DNA from: Candidatus Kaistia colombiensis
Lineage (GTDB): Bacteria > Pseudomonadota > Alphaproteobacteria > Rhizobiales > Kaistiaceae
Assembly: GCA_029203105.1 (NCBI GenBank)
Contig: CP119318.1
Location: 4,788,501-4,852,500, forward strand
DNA: 64,000 nucleotides
Reading direction: 5' to 3'
Shown: one piece after another, positions 49,134-58,126 of the stretch
How positions within the stretch are numbered: position 1 is the stretch's first letter
How the letters are laid out: the number at the start of each line of letters is the position of its first letter
Program-made: the position numbers and the translations under genes
Notes under the pieces: model-generated
The model's input: only the letters and a program-made list of their open reading frames with translations
Database searches by the model: none
Told to the model about the DNA's origin: nothing

Positions 49134-49934
49134 ATGACCGAATACGAGATTTTGGAAAGAACCGCGCCGGAAGCAGCAACGGCAGCTGGCGGCGAGCGCA
49201 AGCGCGGCATCGACCGTGTCATCATCCTGCTCGAAGCCTTGCTGCGACAGCGCGCGCCGATGCGCGTCGGCGACATCGCCCGACTGATCGGCGCGCCACG
49301 CTCGACGACCTACGAGATCGTCAACCGCCTGCTCGAAGCCGACATGCTGGAGACGGTCGGAACCGACGGGCACGTCTATTTCGGCCGCGCCATGCATCTG
49401 TTCGGCTGGGCCTACAGCCACCACAACGCCCACTACCCGCGCATCATCGAGACACTCGACCGCCTGGCGGCGGAATCCGGCGAGACGGTGCAGCTCTGCG
49501 GCCTGCGCGGCAACAAATATGTCGTGCTCGACAGCCGCGACTCGGTCGGTCCGTTCCGCATCTCCAGCCAGGTCGGCGTCGAAGTGCCCATCCCCTGGAC
49601 CGCGTCGGGACGCCTGCTGCTCAGCCACATGGACGATGACGCCGTCCGCGCCTTCATCCCGGCCGAGGATTACCGGCTGCCGGATGGCCGGTGGCTCCCG
49701 CAGGAGGATTTTCTCGCCGCCATCGCGCTGGCGCGCCGTCAGGGCTACAGCGAGAGCGCGGCTCTGGCCGACCGCTTCACCTGGTGCCTCGCCGCGCCGA
49801 TCCTCGACGGACGCGGGGCGATGACGCTGACGCTCTGCTTCGTGCTGCCGGTCGACACGCCGGAAGCCCGGCGCATCGAACTGCTGGCGCTGCTGCGCGA
49901 ACGCGCCATGGGCCTCGGCCTCGTCGGCGACTGA
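49134..49934 (+). CDS. IclR-family transcriptional regulator
   Basis: A 266-residue regulator. The N-terminal winged helix is VIILLEALLRQRAPMRVGDI then IGAPRSTTYEIVNRLLEADM, and the ligand-binding domain includes SGETVQLCGLRGNKYVVLDS and PWTASGRLLLSHMDDDAVRA. ATG 49134. It is divergent from the ABC importer and is the obvious local regulator. The effector should be the imported sugar or its product. Confidence 0.92.
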   Translation: MTEYEILERTAPEAATAAGGERKRGIDRVIILLEALLRQRAPMRVGDIARLIGAPRSTTYEIVNRLLEADMLETVGTDGHVYFGRAMHLFGWAYSHHNAHYPRIIETLDRLAAESGETVQLCGLRGNKYVVLDSRDSVGPFRISSQVGVEVPIPWTASGRLLLSHMDDDAVRAFIPAEDYRLPDGRWLPQEDFLAAIALARRQGYSESAALADRFTWCLAAPILDGRGAMTLTLCFVLPVDTPEARRIELLALLRERAMGLGLVGD

Positions 49935-50034
49935 GGCCGGCGACAGGGCGAGGCGTCTCCCTCGGCAAGACTGCGAACCGCCAGTCGAAAGCGACCGCGC
50001 GATGACAGTTGCGGCGCTGGCAACGACAGCCTAG

Positions 50035-50054
50035 AACGATATTCGTAAATCGTT
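50035..50054 (+). promoter_or_regulatory. LacI-type operator upstream of the LacI gene
   Basis: AACGATATTCGTAAATCGTT: 20 bases, 8 of 10 half-site positions inverted, and a central CG, the hallmark of LacI-family operators. It lies 55 bases before the ATG, so autoregulation is likely. Confidence 0.7.
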
Positions 50055-50109
50055 TTTTCAGGTGCGCCGCGCATCCGTGCGCTTCGGCTTGGCCATGAGG
50101 TGCCGTCCC

Positions 50110-51147
50110 ATGTCGGACAAGCCGATCTCGATTCGCGACGTCGCCGAGCGGGCGGGCGTCTCGCCCGGCACTGTCTCGAACGTTCTGAACGGCAGCAAGC
50201 CGGTCAATCCGGCGCTGGCGGCGCGGGTGCGCGAGGCGGCGCGGGAGCTCGGCTACCAGGCGGACCGGGCCGCGGCGCTGCTGCGCACCGGCAAGGCGCG
50301 CATCATCGCCATATTGGTCCCCGATCTCGACAATCCGTTCTTCACGTCGGTCGTTGCAGCGGTGGAAGGCTGCCTGAGCGATCAGGGCTACGAGATCATC
50401 GTCGCGAGTTCCAACGGCGACGAGGCGACCGAGCAGTCGCGGCTGGCCGCCATGCTGGCCTGGCGGCCGGCCGGGCTGGTCGTCATCCCCTGTTCCGACG
50501 AATTTCCCGCCCGCGCGCTTATCGAGCGGGCGAAGATCCCCTATGTCGTCGCCGACCGAATCACGCGCGATCCGACCGCCGACACCGTATCCGTCGACAA
50601 TGTGAACGCCGGCACCATCGGCACGGAGCACCTGGTCGAACTCGGCCATCGCAACATTCTCGTCGCCGCCTCCGAGCTCAAGCTCGGCAATATCCGCGAG
50701 CGCTGCGCCGGCGTCGCCGACACGCTGGCGCGCCAAGGCATACCGGCGCCGGCTCTTCTGGAGACGGGCAGCCATTTCGAGCTGGCCGCCGCGCGGATCT
50801 CGCAATGGCTGGACGAAAACCCCTGGCCGACCGCGATCCTCGCGCTGACCAATTTCACCACGCTCGGCGCGCTGGCGGCGCTGGCCGACCGGCAGATCGC
50901 CATTCCGCGGCCGATCTCGCTGATCGGCTTCGACGACTATGCCTGGATGCGGGCGCGGGCGACGCCGCTGACCGCCATCCGCCAGCCCGTGCCGGAAATT
51001 GGCGCGGCCATCTGGGCAAGACTCAAGGCGCGGATCGAGGGGGACACCTCGCCGCCGGCGCATATCCAGCTCGAATGCAGCCTGAAGGTCAGGGCCTCCG
51101 CCGCCCCGCCTTCGCCGCAGGACGGGATTTCAACAAGCCCGGGCTGA
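50110..51147 (+). CDS. LacI-family transcriptional regulator
   Basis: A 345-residue repressor from ATG 50110 (MSDKPISIRDVAERAGVSPG). The helix-turn-helix and hinge (TVSNVLNGSKPVNPALAARV then REAARELGYQADRAAA) precede the periplasmic-binding-like core (AILVPDLDNPFFTSVVAAVE and ISLIGFDDYAWMRA). The sugar epimerase gene starts 28 bases after it on the same strand. It could control that gene and perhaps the importer or the dihydroxyacetone kinase. Confidence 0.92.
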   Translation: MSDKPISIRDVAERAGVSPGTVSNVLNGSKPVNPALAARVREAARELGYQADRAAALLRTGKARIIAILVPDLDNPFFTSVVAAVEGCLSDQGYEIIVASSNGDEATEQSRLAAMLAWRPAGLVVIPCSDEFPARALIERAKIPYVVADRITRDPTADTVSVDNVNAGTIGTEHLVELGHRNILVAASELKLGNIRERCAGVADTLARQGIPAPALLETGSHFELAAARISQWLDENPWPTAILALTNFTTLGALAALADRQIAIPRPISLIGFDDYAWMRARATPLTAIRQPVPEIGAAIWARLKARIEGDTSPPAHIQLECSLKVRASAAPPSPQDGISTSPG

Positions 51148-51175
51148 GCCCGCATCCAACAAGGGAGGAAGAACC

Positions 51176-52069
51176 ATGAAGAACCGATTGGGCGTCCACG
51201 CGCAGGTCTGGGTCGGCGGCTGGAGCCATGAAGAGGCGGCCCGCGCCATCGCCAGCACGGCGTCGCTCGGCTACGACTATATCGAGGCGCCGGCGCTCGA
51301 CCCGTCGTTGATCGATATCGACTTCACCCGCAAGGAACTGGAGAAGAACGGGCTCGGCATCACCACCTCGCTCGGCCTCGATGACAGCTGCGACATCTCC
51401 GCCGGCGATCCCGACAAAAAGGCGCGCGGCGAAGCGCATCTGATGAAGGTCGTCGCGACCACGCGCGATCTCGGCGGCACGCACATCACCGGCATTCTCT
51501 ACTCCGGCTTCCAGAAATACTTCACCCCGGCAACCACCGAGGGCGTCGCCGGCGCGGTCGAGGTGCTGCGGCGCGTCGCCGAGGAGGCGGCCAAGAGCAA
51601 CATCACGCTCGGCCTCGAGGTGGTGAACCGCTACGAGACCAACGTCATCAACACCGCCGCCCAAGGCGTCGAGCTCTGCAAGCGCGTCGGCATGCCCAAC
51701 GTCAAGGTTCACCTCGACTGCTACCACATGAACATCGAGGAAGCCGACGCCGAGCGGGCGATCATCGAGACCGGCGACTATCTCGGCTATTTCCACACCG
51801 GTGAATCGCATCGCGGCTATCTCGGCACAGGCTCGATCGACTTCACCAAGATCTTCCGCGGCCTGGTCAAGGCGAACTACCAGGGGCCGATCTGCTTCGA
51901 ATCCTTCTCCTCCGCCGTCGCCGGCCAGCCGCTTTCCGGCATTCTCGGCATCTGGCGCAATCTCTGGACGGACTCAACCGATCTCTGCCGCCACGCCATG
52001 CAGTTCACCCAGGCGCAGATGAAGGCGGCCGAGGAAGCCCAGGCCATCCGCACCGGCGGCGACTGGTAA
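51176..52069 (+). CDS. Sugar isomerase/epimerase, D-tagatose 3-epimerase-like TIM barrel
   Basis: A 297-residue protein of the AP-endonuclease-2/xylose-isomerase-like barrel family. The metal and catalytic Glu/Asp pattern fits ketose 3-epimerases: GLEVVNRYETNVINTA (first Glu), VKVHLDCYHMNIEE (Asp, His), FHTGESHRGYLGTGSIDF and GPICFESFSS (last Glu). It would interconvert ketoses or their phosphates at C3. It is in an operon with the LacI regulator, with a GGAGGAAGA ribosome site before the ATG. Confidence 0.88.
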   Translation: MKNRLGVHAQVWVGGWSHEEAARAIASTASLGYDYIEAPALDPSLIDIDFTRKELEKNGLGITTSLGLDDSCDISAGDPDKKARGEAHLMKVVATTRDLGGTHITGILYSGFQKYFTPATTEGVAGAVEVLRRVAEEAAKSNITLGLEVVNRYETNVINTAAQGVELCKRVGMPNVKVHLDCYHMNIEEADAERAIIETGDYLGYFHTGESHRGYLGTGSIDFTKIFRGLVKANYQGPICFESFSSAVAGQPLSGILGIWRNLWTDSTDLCRHAMQFTQAQMKAAEEAQAIRTGGDW

Positions 52070-52815
52070 GCGGTTCGACGACGAGGTCGGCGCGCGAAGT
52101 CCCCGCGCCGGCCCCCGATCGACGGCCGCGCGGCATCCGCCAGACGCGCCGATGCGAGGCCCTCGAGAAGCCGCTCCATCCGGCCGCGAACGGACCGTCC
52201 GCTCATCCCGCCTCAAAGGCGCACAGCCACCCGCCGAATGGTCACGCCCTCTGCATGACGCAAGGTAATATCAATACAGAATCCGTGTTTCTTGTCTTAC
52301 TCGCCTGCTGTCGCGGACATCTGGCCCGCTCGGCGAAATCGCCACTGCGGCACAAATTGGCGCTGCAATCGGATATTTCGAAAACATCTTGACTCCAAGA
52401 TACGATTGCTTAGCCTAAAAATGGTAAGAATTTTTAAGTATCGGGGCCAGCTATCTATTCATCCCGTTGGATCGCTCGACGCAGACCGAGCTTGACGTTG
52501 CATGCCTGAATGACTGACAGGGCAAGGAGTTAGAGCAGTTCAACGTTTCCAGGAGACGCAGAACTGATCTTGCTCGAACTGGCAGAGGCCGCTCTCAAAC
52601 AATCATTCCGCTGCAGATCACGACAGCACAGCCAGATCTCGTGAATGCCCTCGGGAGCTTTACATGATGATCATGACACCGAGAACCGGACAGGCGCCAT
52701 GCGCCCTTGGTCGCGCCTCATGCGACCAGCCTCTACCCGGACGGCGGCGCTCCGCGGCGCGAGCGAACCGGGGCCGATCTCCCGACGATGTTTATTCCGG
52801 CATCCGGGCCGCAGC
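52070..52815. other. Long intergenic region upstream of galE
   Basis: About 745 bases without a recognisable gene. The part at 52260-52460 is clearly more AT-rich than the rest of the window and contains TTGACT (52388-52393) and A/T tracts, so a promoter and binding by nucleoid or regulatory proteins are likely. A GAGCAGTTCAACGTTTCC string near 52533 resembles half of a rhizobial intergenic repeat. Confidence 0.55.
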
Positions 52816-53883
52816 ATGACCGCTCCGCGCCCCATCCTGGTGACGGGAGGCGCAGGCTTCATCGGCAGTCACGCCTGCAAGCAATTGGCGGCCGCCGGAT
52901 ATCTTCCCATCACTTTCGACAATCTTTCGCGCGGCCATCGCCGCGCCGTCCGCTGGGGGCCCTTGATCGTCGGCGATATTCGCGACTCCGCAGCCCTCGA
53001 GTGCGCGATCGCCGAGTATCGGCCGGAAGCCATCCTCCATTTCGCGGCCCTCGCCTATGTCGGCGAATCGGTCGCCGACCCCTCTCCCTACTATTCGCAC
53101 AACGTCGCGGGGACGCTGGCCATCCTCGACGCCGCCCGCGGGGCCGGCATCGACCAACTGGTTTTCTCCAGCAGCTGCGCGACCTACGGCGTGCCGGACA
53201 CCCTCCCCGTCTCGGAAACGGCGCCGCAGCGCCCCGTCAGCCCTTATGGGCGCACGAAGCTCTTCTGCGAGCAGATCATCCAGGACTATGCGGCCGCCTA
53301 TGGCCTGCGCTACGTGATCCTGCGCTATTTCAACGCCAGCGGCTGCGATCCCGACGGCGACCTCGGCGAATGGCACACCCCCGAGACCCACCTTGTGCCG
53401 CGCATCCTGATGGCCGCCAACGGCATCATCCCCTCGGTCGAGATCTTCGGCAGCGACCATGCGACACCGGACGGGACCTGCGTCCGCGACTTCATCCATG
53501 TGACCGATCTCGCGCACGCTCATGTCCTCGCCCTCGACTACATGTCCAGCGGCGGCAAGAGCCTTGCCGTCAACATCGGCTCCGGTCAGGGCGTATCGGT
53601 TCGGGACATTCTGGATGCCGTCAGCCGCAATACCGGCAGACCGGTTCCGACCGAGATGCGACCGCGCCGCCAGGGCGACCCGCCGATCCTCTATGCCGAC
53701 CCCGCGCTGGCACGACGCACGCTCGGCTTCTCGGCCCGACTGTCGAATATCAACGTCATCCTCGGCACGGCCGCAGCGGCGTTCGCATCGCCAGCCGCGA
53801 CCGGCGCCGCCGAGGGCCGCGGATGGCAGCCCACGCCGTTCCACGCCGATCGGTCTGGAATCACAGCCAAGCTTGAACCATAG
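52816..53883 (+). CDS. galE: UDP-glucose 4-epimerase
   Basis: A 355-residue short-chain epimerase from ATG 52816. The NAD fold starts ILVTGGAGFIGSHACKQLAA; SSSCATYG and SPYGRTKLFCEQI provide the catalytic Ser and Tyr-X3-Lys, and RYFNASGCDPDGDLGE is typical of GalE. It interconverts UDP-glucose and UDP-galactose. The frame extends upstream to 52645 but without GalE similarity. It is followed 30 bases later by a sugar transferase, which suggests exopolysaccharide synthesis. Confidence 0.93.
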   Translation: MTAPRPILVTGGAGFIGSHACKQLAAAGYLPITFDNLSRGHRRAVRWGPLIVGDIRDSAALECAIAEYRPEAILHFAALAYVGESVADPSPYYSHNVAGTLAILDAARGAGIDQLVFSSSCATYGVPDTLPVSETAPQRPVSPYGRTKLFCEQIIQDYAAAYGLRYVILRYFNASGCDPDGDLGEWHTPETHLVPRILMAANGIIPSVEIFGSDHATPDGTCVRDFIHVTDLAHAHVLALDYMSSGGKSLAVNIGSGQGVSVRDILDAVSRNTGRPVPTEMRPRRQGDPPILYADPALARRTLGFSARLSNINVILGTAAAAFASPAATGAAEGRGWQPTPFHADRSGITAKLEP

Positions 53884-53913
53884 CCAGCCTCGAACGTGTC
53901 GCGCAGGTGAGTG

Positions 53914-54633
53914 ATGGATCGGAATCCGGAAGCGACGGCAAACCGACCAACCGGTCGCGCGGCAGGCGCCGGGCCGGGCCGGACCGAACGACGCCGGCGG
54001 ACGACAGGCATTCGGCAATACCCCTTCAAGCGCAGTCTGGACCTGGTCACCGCGACGACGCTGATCCTGTTACTGCTGCCAGTCGGCGTCGTGATCGCCG
54101 GACTGATCAGCCTCGGCGGCGGACCGATCTTTTTCAGCTCGACGCGCGTGGGAACGGGCGGGCGGCCATTCCCGATGTACAAATTCCGCACGATGGTTCC
54201 GGACGCCGAGCGGACGCTCGAGACCTGGCTGGCAAAGGATCCCCTGGCCCGTCTTGACTACAGCAACCGGTACAAATTGCGGGAAGATCCGCGCGTCACG
54301 CCGCTCGGCCGCTGGCTGCGCCAGTTCAGTCTCGACGAACTGCCGCAGCTGATCAACGTTGTCCGAGGCGAGATGAGCCTGATCGGCCCGAGACCCCGCC
54401 TGCCTCGCGAGATTGCCGACACTGAACGTTACAATTCGCGTCACTTCGAGGCGTATTATCTCTGCCGCCCCGGCATGACGGGACTTTGGCAGGTCTCAAA
54501 CCGCTCCGACGCCAACTATCACGCCCGCGTCCGGCTGGATGCGCTCTATGTGCGACAGATGAGCCTCACGCAGGATCTGGCCATCCTCGCAAGAACCGTT
54601 CCCGTGGTCCTGCTGGGCAGGGGCGAGTACTGA
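53914..54633 (+). CDS. Bacterial sugar transferase (undecaprenyl-phosphate hexose-1-phosphate transferase)
   Basis: About 239 residues. A membrane helix (LVTATTLILLLLPVGVVIAG) is followed by the PF02397 catalytic part: FFSSTRVGTGGRPFPMYKFR, TPLGRWLRQFSLDELPQLIN, GEMSLIGPRPRLPREIAD and YLCRPGMTGLWQVSNRSDAN. Such enzymes start polysaccharide repeat units by moving a sugar phosphate to undecaprenyl phosphate. The start is ATG 53914 or GTG 53911. galE lies directly upstream. Confidence 0.93.
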   Translation: MDRNPEATANRPTGRAAGAGPGRTERRRRTTGIRQYPFKRSLDLVTATTLILLLLPVGVVIAGLISLGGGPIFFSSTRVGTGGRPFPMYKFRTMVPDAERTLETWLAKDPLARLDYSNRYKLREDPRVTPLGRWLRQFSLDELPQLINVVRGEMSLIGPRPRLPREIADTERYNSRHFEAYYLCRPGMTGLWQVSNRSDANYHARVRLDALYVRQMSLTQDLAILARTVPVVLLGRGEY

Positions 54634-54758
54634 ACCCGCATCGCCACCGCCCATCCGGCACGACCGTCCGCGAGGGCGGCACGAGCCCCCGAGCGACGCC
54701 GCCGCTCGAGGTCCACGACAGGCCAATTCCGCGAGCAGGTCGAACCTTCCGACCGAAT

Positions 54759-55076
54759 CTACGACGCCGAGATCTTGAGACCGACCAAGCCGAGGATGAT
54801 GAAAGCGACGCTCGCAATGCGCAGCAACGTCGCCGCTTCGCCAAGAACGAAGATGCCGACGCAGAAAGCGCCAACGGCGCCGATGCCGGTCCAGATCGCA
54901 TAGGCGGTGCCGAGCGGCAGCGACTTCATCGCAACCGCGAGAAGGCCGAAGCTGACAATCATCGCAACGATGGTGATGATCGACGGCGTGAGTTTGGTGA
55001 AGCCATCCGAGTATTTCATCGTCGAAGCCCAAACGACTTCGAAGACACCCGCCAGAACAAGATAGATCCAGGCCAC
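54759..55076 (-). CDS. SMR-family multidrug/guanidinium exporter (SugE/Gdx-like)
   Basis: A 105-residue four-helix protein from GTG 55076 (MAWIYLVLAGVFEVVWASTM); ATG 55088 adds four residues. The membrane Glu is in AGVFEVVWA, and SLPLGTAYAIWTGIGAVGAF matches the SugE/Gdx subfamily, which exports guanidinium in exchange for protons. The leader carries two hairpins described at 55097-55142. It is convergent with the sugar transferase. Confidence 0.9.
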   Translation of the reverse strand: MAWIYLVLAGVFEVVWASTMKYSDGFTKLTPSIITIVAMIVSFGLLAVAMKSLPLGTAYAIWTGIGAVGAFCVGIFVLGEAATLLRIASVAFIILGLVGLKISAS

Positions 55077-55096
55077 CGGGCCCTCCATCAAAAGGG

Positions 55097-55142
55097 CCGG
55101 GCCGTCCCGGACATTGTTCCCGATATGGGGAGGTCGTTCCTC
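55097..55142 (-). promoter_or_regulatory. Possible guanidine-II (mini-ykkC)-like leader of the SMR gene
   Basis: Two hairpins on the minus strand, in the first 70 bases before the start. The one nearer the gene is CCGGG-ACGG-CCCGG, a perfect ACGR-loop hairpin as in mini-ykkC. The distal one reads GAGG-AACGA-CCTC, with one extra A relative to an ACGR loop. They are about 20 bases apart. Guanidine-II riboswitches often control SMR genes. The extra A makes this tentative. Confidence 0.4.
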
Positions 55143-55202
55143 TGGCGGGTTATATATCCCTGCCCGCGCACCCGAACAAGGCAAGAACGCCTCCCGCCCG
55201 GT

Positions 55203-56903
55203 TCAACCGAGCGCGTGCCGGATCGCCTGAAGCCAGACCACGACGGCCTCCGCTCCCGGATCGGGAACGCCGATGACGCGGGCGCCAAGATAGCTGGAAC
55301 GCCCCCGGCGCGAGGCGGTCGCGGACGAATCCCGGACGCCGCGCCGGGCGGCGGACACAGCCTCGTCGAGCCAGGCACCGGCATCGCCAGGCGACTCTGC
55401 CTCCGCCTCCAGCACCGCCACCGCCGGAAGCAGGGCGTCCAGCATGGTCCGGTCGCCGATCCTGGCGTCGCCGAGCTCGGCAATCGCGCGCGCCCCCTCA
55501 CCGAGCGCCCGCGACCAGTCGTACCGATCCGGGACATCGCGCGCCTGAAGCGTCGTCGCCGCGCGGAGCAGCCCGGCCGCATAGAGAGCGCCGGAGGTGC
55601 CGCCAACCGTCCGGCGGGTGATGGCCGAAAGGCTGCGCAACAGATCGGCCGGATGCTGACCCGCGAGATTGTCCAGTTCGGCCTCGATCGCCTTGGCGCC
55701 CCGCGCCAGATTCAACCCGAGATCGCCATCGCCGACCTGCTGGTCCAGTCCGGTCAGATAGGACTCGGCCTCGACGAGGGCGCCGATGACCGCCTGCAGC
55801 GATGCCCGGATCCGCGGATCGCCCGCCGTCGCCCCACCGCGATCCGGTACGGACACGGCCTGCTGGGCGGCAACGCGCCGAACGACGCCCGCCCCCGCTC
55901 CCGCCCCCGGCCAGGCCGGCGCGGCAGTGGGCGTGCGCAGCGCCTCCAGCATCGTCGGGCGAAGCTTCAGCGCGGTAATCGAGCATCCGGCCATCTCGAT
56001 CGCTGTCAGGAAGCTTCCGACCCAGATGGCGTCGACGACCAGGCCGCGCCGCACCGCCTGGTCCAGCGCTTCCCGGGCGACGATGGCCATCTCCATCGCC
56101 GGGGTGGCGCCGAGATTGTTGATCAGGAGCGCCACGGGATCGCCGGGCGCGAGCCGTAGCGAATCGAAGACCCGCGCGCACAGCCTTTGCACGATGTCGG
56201 ACGCGTTGGTGAACGGCTCGCGGGTGACGCCCGCCTCGCCGTGAATGCCGAGGCCAAACTCGATCTCGTCCTCGGCCAGCGTGAAATTGGGCTTTCCGGC
56301 GGCCGGGACAATGCAGGGAGACAGCCCGACTCCCATCGTCGCCAGGTGGTCGATCGCCTGCTGCGCGGCCAGGCTGACCTCACCGAGCGACAAGCCGGCC
56401 TCGGCCGCGGCGCCGGCGATCTTGTGCACCAGCACCGTTCCGGCAAGGCCACGCCGGCCGGCCGTCTCCGACGCTTGGGCCAGCGCCACGTCATCGGCAA
56501 CCACCACCATCCGCACGTCCAGCCCCTCGGCGCGGGCGAGCTCGGCGGCGAGGCCGAAATTCAGGCGATCGCCGGTATAGTTCTTGACGATCAGGAGCAC
56601 CCCGGCCGGACCGCCGACCGTGCGAATCGCGGCGAGGACCGCGTCGGTGGAAGGCGACGTGAACACATCGCCGCAGACGGCGGCGGTCAGCATGCCCTGG
56701 CCGACATAGCCGGCATGAGCCGGCTCGTGGCCGGACCCGCCGCCGGAGATCAGCGCGACCTTGCCGGCGTCGCGCAGCGCCGCAAAATCAGAGCGAACAA
56801 CGACGCGCGCCCCCGCCAGCATCGCCAGGCGATCCGACGTGGCGACGATGCCCTCGATCATCTCATCCACGACGGACGAAGTGGAATTGATTAGTTTCTT
56901 CAC
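55203..56903 (-). CDS. dhaKL: Dihydroxyacetone kinase, fused DhaK-DhaL (ATP-dependent)
   Basis: A 566-residue enzyme. The N-terminal DhaK part has LISGGGSGHEPAHAGYVG (residues 52-67) and the His that binds dihydroxyacetone covalently (H221 in FGLGIHGEAG). A linker at about 345-360 leads to the DhaL ATP domain (GLDQQVGDGDLGLNLARG and ITRRTVGGTSGALYAAGLLR). The two domains in one chain with no EIIA-like DhaM make it the ATP-dependent form. It phosphorylates dihydroxyacetone and can also take other short ketoses. Alone on its strand. Confidence 0.92.
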   Translation of the reverse strand: MKKLINSTSSVVDEMIEGIVATSDRLAMLAGARVVVRSDFAALRDAGKVALISGGGSGHEPAHAGYVGQGMLTAAVCGDVFTSPSTDAVLAAIRTVGGPAGVLLIVKNYTGDRLNFGLAAELARAEGLDVRMVVVADDVALAQASETAGRRGLAGTVLVHKIAGAAAEAGLSLGEVSLAAQQAIDHLATMGVGLSPCIVPAAGKPNFTLAEDEIEFGLGIHGEAGVTREPFTNASDIVQRLCARVFDSLRLAPGDPVALLINNLGATPAMEMAIVAREALDQAVRRGLVVDAIWVGSFLTAIEMAGCSITALKLRPTMLEALRTPTAAPAWPGAGAGAGVVRRVAAQQAVSVPDRGGATAGDPRIRASLQAVIGALVEAESYLTGLDQQVGDGDLGLNLARGAKAIEAELDNLAGQHPADLLRSLSAITRRTVGGTSGALYAAGLLRAATTLQARDVPDRYDWSRALGEGARAIAELGDARIGDRTMLDALLPAVAVLEAEAESPGDAGAWLDEAVSAARRGVRDSSATASRRGRSSYLGARVIGVPDPGAEAVVVWLQAIRHALG

Positions 56904-57093
56904 GTCTTTTGTCCTCCGGCGCGTTCCCGGCAGCCACCGCCTATCGTCGCCGCGGCGCCCCTTGCCCCATCATCAAAACCGCAACCGGCCACCGGAGACC
57001 AGAGACTGAACGAGATTCCCTATGGGAATGTTGTTGCCCGCCAAGGTTCGGCATGCCTGAATAGGTCTGTTCGTTGTCACTTTGGAGGTCAAC

Positions 57094-57345
57094 ATGAGCG
57101 GCGCTGGCGTAGGCTGGATTGCGGCAATCATCATCGGCGGTATTGCCGGCTGGATTGCCTCGAACATCATGAAGAGCGATACGGGCATACTTACCAACAT
57201 CATCCTCGGCATCGTCGGTGCAGCCGTGGCCAGCTTCCTGCTCGGGCTGGTTGGCGTCGGCTTCGCGGGATGGCTTGGCTATCTGATCGCGGGGCTGGTG
57301 GGCGCCTGCATCCTGATCGGCGTCGTCAGGGCCATCCGGCGCTGA
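57094..57345 (+). CDS. GlsB/YeaQ/YmgE-family small membrane protein
   Basis: An 83-residue protein from ATG 57094 (MSGAGVGWIAAIIIGGIAGW), with three glycine-rich membrane helices (NIILGIVGAAVASFLLGLVG, YLIAGLVGACILIGVV). It matches the transglycosylase-associated, stress-linked family. A weak EcfG-like box (GGAAT at 57025 and GGTT at 57045) precedes it. Confidence 0.85.
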   Translation: MSGAGVGWIAAIIIGGIAGWIASNIMKSDTGILTNIILGIVGAAVASFLLGLVGVGFAGWLGYLIAGLVGACILIGVVRAIRR

Positions 57346-57565
57346 GCCCCGACTTGCAGGCATCCTGAAGACAAGGGTGGCCTATGGCCGCCCTTGTGTG
57401 TCATCGCCCGGAACCTCGAACCCAATAATTGTTCGCGGCGCGGCGGAACACGTCGCATCCGCGGCCGGAGAATCTCCCGGAGCCTTGTCGAATTCCGGTT
57501 CGGCCGTTCGTCGATTTGGCGCAGGCAGGACGCGGATCCGTCCCGGGACCGCCGAAGGAGGAGCC

Positions 57566-57907
57566 ATGACACGGTATCTGGTTTCGATTCACCACCCGGA
57601 CACCTACGACCCGTCGGTCGCGGAGGACGAGGCGATGTCGCGCGACATCGACGCGCTCAACGACGAGATGAAGGCTGCCGGCGTCCGGATTTTCGTCGGC
57701 GGACTGCACCCGGCAAGCCGGGCGAAATCACTGCTAGCGCAGCCCAATGGCGACGTGCTCATTGCGGACGGGCCGTATCTGAAGACGGAGGAGCATGTGG
57801 GCGGCTTTTGGGTGCTGGAAGCCGCCGACCTGGACGAGGCGCTGGGATGGGGGCGCAAGGCCGCCGTCGCGTGCCGGGCACCGGTCGAAGTGCGACCAAT
57901 TCACTGA
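57566..57907 (+). CDS. YCII/DGPF-domain protein
   Basis: A 113-residue protein from ATG 57566 (MTRYLVSIHHPDTYDPSVAE) after AAGGAGGAG. The DGPF-like motif ADGPYLKTEEHVGGFWVLEA and the ferredoxin-like fold define the YCII group, often linked to sigma factor ECF41 or stress. Function unknown. Downstream lies tRNA-Val on the other strand. Confidence 0.85.
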   Translation: MTRYLVSIHHPDTYDPSVAEDEAMSRDIDALNDEMKAAGVRIFVGGLHPASRAKSLLAQPNGDVLIADGPYLKTEEHVGGFWVLEAADLDEALGWGRKAAVACRAPVEVRPIH

Positions 57908-57948
57908 GGCGCAGGAAGCGATGTCATTTCGGGGAGGGGAAGAAAGGA

Positions 57949-58023
<75 letters not shown>

Positions 58024-58065
58024 ATCCTTCTCAGCGCGACCGGCGGGACCGGCGGCGTGAGCGAG

Positions 58066-58094
58066 GGTATACAGGGTGATTTCCGAAGCTTCAA
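58066..58094 (-). promoter_or_regulatory. Promoter of tRNA-Val
   Basis: On the minus strand TTGAAG (58089-58094), 17 bases, then TATACC (58066-58071). The predicted start is about 36 bases before the tRNA. Confidence 0.6.
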
Positions 58095-58126
58095 GCCTCG
58101 CATTTCCGACCCTGTTGAAAACTCGT

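Noticed and set aside
52292..52495. A 67-codon ORF in the galE upstream region
   Set aside because: Lies in an AT-rich likely promoter region with no ribosome site and no protein-like pattern.
57025..57048. EcfG promoter before the GlsB-like gene
   Set aside because: GGAAT and GGTT are only 15 bases apart and both differ from the consensus, so it is not listed as a feature.
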